NCBI RefSeq assembly: GCF_000330505.1
Contig: NW_004443552.1
Location: 162,474-226,473 of the forward strand
Direction: 5' to 3'
From: Entamoeba invadens IP1
Lineage: Eukaryota; Evosea; Mastigamoebida; Endamoebidae
Length of the DNA stretch: 64,000 nucleotides
Shown one piece after another: positions 59,004-64,000 of this stretch. The first letter of the stretch is position 1. Every line of letters begins with the position of its first letter. The position numbers were made by a program, and so were the translations under genes. The notes under the pieces were generated by a model, which was given only the letters and a program-made list of their open reading frames with translations, was not told where the DNA came from and did not search any database.

Positions 59004-59954
59004 TTAGCAAAACTCCTTTACAAAACAGCCAATAGTGAATGTACTATCTGTTGCCAAAAATCCTGTGATCTGGGACTTTTTGTTATTGATTCCAAGGAGG
59101 GAGCACATGAAAACGACTTGGTCTTTGGTCAGAACACCTTTGCAGTCTGTGTCGACGAGTTTAAAGACGACTCTGAAACACATTTCCTTAGTGAATGATG
59201 TACTGCCTGCGACAACGTCCAAAATTGTTTCCCAAAGGTATCCGAATTGTACTGATTTGAGTGTCTGTGTTTTAAAAGTTTGACACACTGTGTCGAGAAG
59301 TACTTTTGGTGTTTGTTTCCACTCGATTCCTCGAGTGAATTTGTGAGTCAGAAATGCTCTGAGTGATTTCTCAGACAAGAACCCCAGTCGTGCTGTGTCG
59401 ATGTGATTAAAAAGGTCTTTATACTTTGCTTCGAGGTGGATGAGTAAGACGTCTTGTCGAATGGAAATACAAAGAAACTCAAATTGCGAAATTTCTTTGT
59501 TCTTCCCCGCCGTCTTACAATAGGTGTTGAGAGACTCGAAGACTTCTTTGTAGTCGGACAAGATCGAAAATTGCCCTTTTGATATCTTTTGAAGGGCGGC
59601 GGAGGCTTCAGTGCAGTCGATTGTCCCTCCCATGTTTGTGTCGATTGCCCTGAAAAACTCGATAAAGAGAACAACCATAAAGTCTGCGCGGATTTTGATG
59701 AAATTTGGTTGACAGCAGATGTTATAACAATACACAAAATGATTGAACTCGGCTTTATTAAGACAACCATCCCCATCGACATCACATAAATCAAATATAA
59801 AATTCACACTCTCTTGACCAGCTTCATCTTCAATCAATAGAAGAGGAAGAAACACTGACATCATTTCGTTGCGGTCTACCGTTTCGTTGTTGTCAATATC
59901 AAGAGCACTAAAAAGTAAATTACTTGCAAAATTGAATGATGTCACTGTCTTCAT
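59004..59954 (-). CDS. EF-hand calcium-binding protein
   Basis: The 316-residue protein starts at the ATG at 59954 (an upstream TTG-start reading is rejected). Two canonical EF loops are near the N-terminus, DIDNNETVDRNE (residues 19-30) and DVDGDGCLNKAE (58-69). A third, DTNMGGTIDCTE, and a fourth near the C-terminus, DTDCKGVLTKDQ, are partial, the last lacking the position 12 Glu. The central region is helical without loops. It is a likely cytosolic calcium sensor; the exact family is unknown. It has no signal or membrane segment. Confidence 0.85.
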   Translation of the reverse strand: MKTVTSFNFASNLLFSALDIDNNETVDRNEMMSVFLPLLLIEDEAGQESVNFIFDLCDVDGDGCLNKAEFNHFVYCYNICCQPNFIKIRADFMVVLFIEFFRAIDTNMGGTIDCTEASAALQKISKGQFSILSDYKEVFESLNTYCKTAGKNKEISQFEFLCISIRQDVLLIHLEAKYKDLFNHIDTARLGFLSEKSLRAFLTHKFTRGIEWKQTPKVLLDTVCQTFKTQTLKSVQFGYLWETILDVVAGSTSFTKEMCFRVVFKLVDTDCKGVLTKDQVVFMCSLLGINNKKSQITGFLATDSTFTIGCFVKEFC

Positions 59955-60895
59955 AAAACTGATTTTGCTTTGTGTGTTCAATTTAATGAAGAAATTAGAA
60001 AAGTTTTATTGGTGTGTTAAAATAATTTATTAGTTGTGAATAGTTGTTTTATTTATTAATTGGTATTGGAATTACTATAAATTAAATTATTAATTGTTAA
60101 TAATTATTCATATATCATTAACTATAACTCAAAGAGGAATAGAACAACAATTTATTTCACATTTTGTAAAATTAAAATCAAAAAAAAGCAAAAAGTTTAT
60201 TAACATTTAATAAGTTATTTATTATTTAGTTAATAATACCAGAGTTGTATTGTAGTTTTTTGGTAAAAATTTACAATATAAATAAATTCAAGAACATTTG
60301 GTTTATTCTTAATAAAAAATAGAAAATGTTAACAAAAAGAAAAAAATATTTAATTGTAAAAACAAAAATAAAAAACATTTTTAACACTTTTTGAAAAAAA
60401 AACAGAAAAAACGAATAATATAAATACAATTATATAAATACAAATCAAAAATAGTATAAAAATACAACAGTTATGATATTACATATAGTAACTATTATGT
60501 TCTAGTTTGTAATTATAAACATAATTGATGAGGTAAATGGCAATTTCATCTTTTTAAAACCAAAACTGATAAAATAATAATAAAATGATAATATGTGCAA
60601 ACCATAATCGGTATATGCAGTTGACATTGAAATAACAAAACAAAAACTTTCAAATTATAATAAATTAATAATTAATTTTATATTCTATTAAACCAATAAA
60701 GAATAAAACACAACGACGAAATTTCGAAAAAGAAGTTTCCAAGGTCAAATTAATCAATTATTAAAAAACTATAATAAAATTATTAAACAACAAGTACAAG
60801 TAATTAAAAACCGACGTTTAAATGAATCGAAATTGGAGTAAAGTCTATTTTCCTTTACCTTCTTAACATCGAAAGCTGAACTCAATATTCAAAAG
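59955..60895. other. AT-rich intergenic region between divergent genes
   Basis: 0.94 kb, extremely AT-rich. Just before the Ras ATG is ATATTCAAAAG, similar to the initiator consensus. No other feature. Confidence 0.55.
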
Positions 60896-61633
60896 ATGTC
60901 AGACGGGTACCAAGTAGTAATTATCGGGGAAGGTTCGGTCGGAAAGTCCGCTCTCTGCCTTCAGTTTGTGCGGGAAGTCTTTTCTGCAGAGTACAACCCT
61001 ACTATTGAAGATACCTACAACAAGAGTATAAAGGTAGATTCACACAACGTCACTTTCAACTTGATGTTTGTTGACTTATAATACATTGTAGAGTAACAAC
61101 AGCGCAAACAACTCACTTGTAGTGATACTGCAGGGCAAGAGGAATATAGTTTGTTAATAGTACTATTATAGTTTTTTTACTATAAATGTGTGTATTGACG
61201 ACTAGTCGCTTTGAGAGAACAATACTACTTGAAGGGAGATGGGTTTGTGTTGGTGTATTCTATCGAGAACAAAGCTTCGTTTTTGGCCATCGGAAACCAC
61301 AAAGATAGCATTTCAGTGATCCGACCGGACAATGATGTTGCTTTGATCTTAGCTGGGAATAAGTGTGATCTTGAGGATCAACGTGTTGTGTCCAAACAAG
61401 ATGGGATGGACCTTGCAAAGACATATGGAATCGATTTCTTCGAAACTTCCGCAGCTAAGCGAATTAACATTGATGAGCTCTTCGTTGCTCTTGGAAGAAA
61501 GTTGTTGCAAATCAATCACAAAGGAGAGGTCGCAACTCCAGCGGGCGGCGAAAGTGATAAGTCTGGGAAAAAGGCTGAAGGAAAGTCTAAACCAGCTAAG
61601 GATAAAAAGAAGGGTGGATGTGCCTTCCTCTAA
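60896..61633 (+). CDS. Ras-family small GTPase, three exons
   Basis: Exons 60896-61065, 61123-61148 and 61206-61633 (two 57-nt introns, GTTTGT donors, TAG acceptors) give 207 residues. The tiny second exon (26 nt) encodes DTAGQEEY, exactly the switch II start. Boxes: GEGSVGKS (residues 11-18), YNPTIEDTY effector loop, [16 protein letters not shown]. The C-terminus is Lys-rich and ends in the CaaX box CAFL, predicted to be geranylgeranylated because of the final Leu. The Ras/Rap type is clear; the first residue after DTAGQEEY is Ile rather than the usual Ser. It acts at membranes in signalling. Confidence 0.93.
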
Positions 61634-61851
61634 GTTAGAATGTTCTTTGTTCGCTTTTACCTTTTTAAATTTTGGTATTCAAAAATGGTATTTAAATTGT
61701 TATTAAAATGTTATTTAAATGTTATTTAATTTTTGTGTCTTTTTTTCTTTTAATTAAATGAAGGTGACCTTCGTTGGTTCAAAATATATAATAAAAATGT
61801 TATAAAAAGAATTAGAAAAACTAGACGGAAAAGAGAAACTACAAAATAAAG

Positions 61852-62364
61852 ATGGAACCGTCACCATTTGATGTGAACCAAGAGTTGGAAGAACAAGAAC
61901 GATTCCGAGACGCAATGGACCCGATCATTCCAGACAACTTCGACAAGCTACGGTGTTGTAAAATCTGTGGATTAATTAAGAGCGAAGGACAATTTGAGAG
62001 TCACAAATGCGAGAATTGCCGACGAATGATGGAGTATGACAAAGACTTTTACTCTGCGAAATTTAGTGGGTTTGTTTGATATATATATATATACTATCTT
62101 AAACTAATATAAAATTAATGTCTTCAACTCTTATTTACTACTATTCAATATTTTAATATACTATAATATACTATAGAGCGGAGAGTGACATACAGAATGA
62201 CAGCACTCTTAAGACCGGACCGAAGTTATATATCGAAAGTGAAAGGGATGCGCGAGGATTACGTTGTTGGGTTATATGCGACGAGTTGTGAAGGGACCGT
62301 CCCTCCCGAGATAGAACGACTTGCTGCCGAAAATGGTGTTCAAATACTCTGTAGTTCTCATTGA
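61852..62364 (+). CDS. SPT4: Spt4, transcription elongation factor DSIF subunit, two exons
   Basis: Exons 61852-62069 and 62196-62364 (intron 126 nt, donor GTTTGT, acceptor ATACAG) give 128 residues. It has a 30-residue acidic N-terminal extension, then LRCCKICGLIKSEGQF..HKCENC (zinc Cys at about 36, 39, 53, 56), FSG, and a C-terminal LLRPDRSYISKVKG..YVVGLYATSC..P, matching Spt4 (LMSPEDSWVSKWQ, GVYAVSV). Spt4 pairs with Spt5 to keep RNA polymerase II elongating. The acceptor was chosen by homology; a nearer TATAG would not keep frame, and GAG|A 10 bases earlier would insert extra residues. The intron contains a (TA)n run. Confidence 0.92.
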
Positions 62365-62435
62365 TTGAAGCGAGTTTATTCATATAGTTAGGTTAAAGCT
62401 TGAATAACGAATCCAATAGAACACAAATCGATAGA

Positions 62436-63521
62436 TTAAAGCTTGTGTGCTTTGTTGGTGAACAACCCTCCGACGGTATGGAAGATGAATGCGTCGAGCA
62501 AACTAAATATCGTGAAGATGCCCCCGACAATCCCACAGATGCCTGTGAGTAAATGTCCGAATGAACCGGTCTCTTCGGTATATAACACTTCCATGGATGA
62601 GATCTCATATAACACAAACACCCCCGGAACCCCTTGTTCCATTGTTTTTAAATTACCTGAACGGTAGTGTTCCGTCACAGAATACCCATTCGTTTTCACT
62701 ACTTTCTTATCTAAACCAAAATACGTCATTGGAACAACTTGAACAAAGTACTGATACATCGAGTTGTTCGTGACATCTACCTTTTGAATTGAATCCATCG
62801 GCTTAATCATCCCCGGGAAATTGTCCCCAAACGATAAGGAATTCCAGGTGTGCGTCAAATTCAATGAACCAATCCACTCCGCTGAGTGCCGGTGCCCTTC
62901 ACCTTGTTGTTCACTCATCCCAGGAGCTATATGGAAATTGCCAGAGACCCGATTGACAAAGACTGACCCATACATGTGACACCCTTCCCCATCTAACGCT
63001 AAAGCCATTTTCTGGATGTTCTTTAATTGGCACTGAACCGCATTGGGTGGGACTTCTTTACCGGCTTTTTTGTAGGACTCTTTTAATTCGTCACATGTAA
63101 AACAACACTTGTTCTTGTCAACTGACTCTTCACAAGCAGGACACTCAATACCATACACTTTATGAGCAGTGGCTTTGTTGGAAGACTCCGTCATCGAGTG
63201 CGGGTTCAATCGTTTCTTATTCACATTCGATTCGATATCAATGGAGACTTCCCCAGTTGTGTCCAAGACATCAATCGTCATCAAAGAACACGATATTCGA
63301 GGAAAAGTGATATCAAAGTTGATCGGCAATTTTTCACTCTTCGACTCGTCGACACGCAGTGTCGGGCGCATTTGCACCGTGTAGTAATCCTGGACCTCAG
63401 AGTAAAACATCCACCCCATCGTCAGAAGACATAAGATCGACAATAACCCACCAAGCCAGTAACGCACCCGCACGTCATAATTCAGCTTCGGATAGGCGTC
63501 AAATCGTTTAATTGTATCCAT
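62436..63521 (-). CDS. ERV46: ERGIC3 / Erv46, ER-Golgi cargo receptor
   Basis: The 361-residue protein begins FDAYPK, followed by a membrane helix (about residues 22-42), and has the Erv46 lumenal domain: INFDITFPRISCSLMTIDVLD, CCFTCDELKESY, CHMYGSVFVNRVSGNFHIAPG and HYFVQVVP-type blocks (YFVQVVPMTYFG). A second helix lies near the C-terminus (FGHLLTGICGIVGGIFTIFSLLD) with a short tail ending NKAHKL. Erv46/Erv41 cycles between ER and Golgi in COPII/COPI vesicles and retrieves or exports cargo. Length and domain order are as in human ERGIC3 (383). ATG at 63521. Its 3' end lies 71 bp from the convergent Spt4 gene. Confidence 0.95.
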   Translation of the reverse strand: MDTIKRFDAYPKLNYDVRVRYWLGGLLSILCLLTMGWMFYSEVQDYYTVQMRPTLRVDESKSEKLPINFDITFPRISCSLMTIDVLDTTGEVSIDIESNVNKKRLNPHSMTESSNKATAHKVYGIECPACEESVDKNKCCFTCDELKESYKKAGKEVPPNAVQCQLKNIQKMALALDGEGCHMYGSVFVNRVSGNFHIAPGMSEQQGEGHRHSAEWIGSLNLTHTWNSLSFGDNFPGMIKPMDSIQKVDVTNNSMYQYFVQVVPMTYFGLDKKVVKTNGYSVTEHYRSGNLKTMEQGVPGVFVLYEISSMEVLYTEETGSFGHLLTGICGIVGGIFTIFSLLDAFIFHTVGGLFTNKAHKL

Positions 63522-63779
63522 CTCAATTTTTCAGATGAAGTCCTAAAACATTTTAAATTTTGTTATACCAAAATTGTTATTCCGTTTTCTTCACGATTGA
63601 AGGTATTATATATTAATAGTAAAAATACTATAAAAAAACCACACAAGGTCATTGAATTGTTTTGTGGAGGGGAGAGATGACTAGTAAAAAGAATAATAAA
63701 AGAGTTAATAGCGTCTAGTACTGGAGGATGTGAGGAAAAAAGAAAACCCTAAGAACTGCGGAAGTGCACTCAGCGGAGA

Positions 63780-64000
63780 ATGGCAATTGACCTTGACAGA
63801 CACAACAAAAGAAAGCACGTCTCGCGCACCCCACGAGGCACTAACCCGTACATGAAATTGTTAGGGAGAATATATGCCTTTTTGGCCAAAAGAACCCAAT
63901 CCAAATTTGCGAAGACCGTCCACCACCGATTGTGTTTGAGTGGAGTCAACAGACCCGTCGTTTCGACTTCCAAAATCGCAGCACTCCTCAAGGACAGAGA
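63780..64000 (+). CDS. RPL18: 60S ribosomal protein eL18, 5' part (runs off the window)
   Basis: From the ATG at 63780 the frame is open to the window end (73 codons). MAIDLDRHNKRK, TNPYMKLLGRIYAFLAKRTQSKF and NRPVVSTSKI match eL18 (L18), which begins MGID and contains YLRLLVKLYRFLARRTNS and NRPPLSLS. eL18 is an essential large-subunit protein. The antisense ORF over this region is a shadow. An upstream in-frame exon cannot be excluded. Confidence 0.93.
   Translation, partial: MAIDLDRHNKRKHVSRTPRGTNPYMKLLGRIYAFLAKRTQSKFAKTVHHRLCLSGVNRPVVSTSKIAALLKDR

Noticed and set aside
63770..63991. Minus-strand 73-residue ORF at the right edge
   Set aside because: Opposite strand of the eL18 gene, whose family similarity is clear.
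1..64000. tRNA genes or CRISPR arrays
   Set aside because: No sequence with convincing A and B boxes and cloverleaf pairing was found, and the only arrays are simple 7-bp and 13-bp tandem repeats, not spaced direct repeats.

Overview
The window is nuclear DNA of an amoebozoan of the genus Entamoeba. Evidence: compact protein genes separated by very AT-rich spacers; short introns whose 5' splice sites are almost always GTTTGT; very short apparent 5' leaders, one with an AAAAATTCA initiator; Rab and Ras GTPases, an Entamoeba-type cysteine proteinase (Tyr after the catalytic Cys), tetraspanins and a 4Fe-4S ferredoxin. The coding regions are rich in C/G-ending codons (TTC, GAC, GTC) against AT-rich spacers, which fits E. 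invadens or a relative better than E. histolytica, but sequence reading alone cannot settle the species. Two runs of exactly 100 N (17408-17507 and 58257-58356) are assembly gaps of conventional size. No tRNA, rRNA, CRISPR array or complete transposon was seen.

Layout. 1-6.6 kb: 3' end of an unknown gene, NF-YC histone-fold factor, a type I membrane protein, TTLL12-like pseudo-ligase, CFIm25 (mRNA 3' processing) and a coiled-coil protein. 6.6-17 kb: long AT-rich spacers with a lineage-specific protein, a 223-bp inverted-repeat element, a spliced winged-helix-like protein, a three-exon MYRF-like zinc-finger membrane protein, a UPF0613 hydrolase and a small HTH protein. 17-29.8 kb: NVL/Rix7-like AAA ATPase, a paralogue of the 8.3 kb gene, several small proteins, a four-exon Rab and a basic nuclear protein. 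30-40.9 kb: PROPPIN/Atg18, eL8, ribophorin I, a 58-residue membrane microprotein, BUD23, PIG-M, a divergent actin and a cysteine proteinase. 42-53.5 kb: a three-exon putative beta-sandwich protein, a coiled-coil protein, a tetraspanin, an LMBR1-like protein, PepD, a GPR107-like 7TM protein and an MRNIP-like protein. 54.5-64 kb: a second 4TM protein, an unknown 363-residue protein, a broken gene, ferredoxin, a gap-truncated gene, an EF-hand protein, Ras, Spt4, ERGIC3 and the 5' end of eL18.

Functional themes are housekeeping: nuclear gene expression (NF-YC, CFIm25, Spt4), ribosome production (NVL, BUD23, eL8, eL18), the secretory pathway and GPI/N-glycan synthesis (ribophorin I, PIG-M, ERGIC3, Rab, GPR107-like), and surface or signalling proteins. 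These genes are not an operon; orientation alternates freely.

Reconstructing introns by reading frame and homology joins many apparently separate ORFs: 19 introns in 13 genes were placed. The most interesting product is at 11385-13588: a C2H2 zinc finger, an S74/MYRF-type self-cleaving chaperone domain with its Ser-Lys pair, five membrane segments and a Cys-rich tail. This is the architecture of a membrane-tethered transcription factor released by autoproteolysis, but with a zinc finger instead of the Ndt80-type DNA-binding domain of known MYRF proteins.
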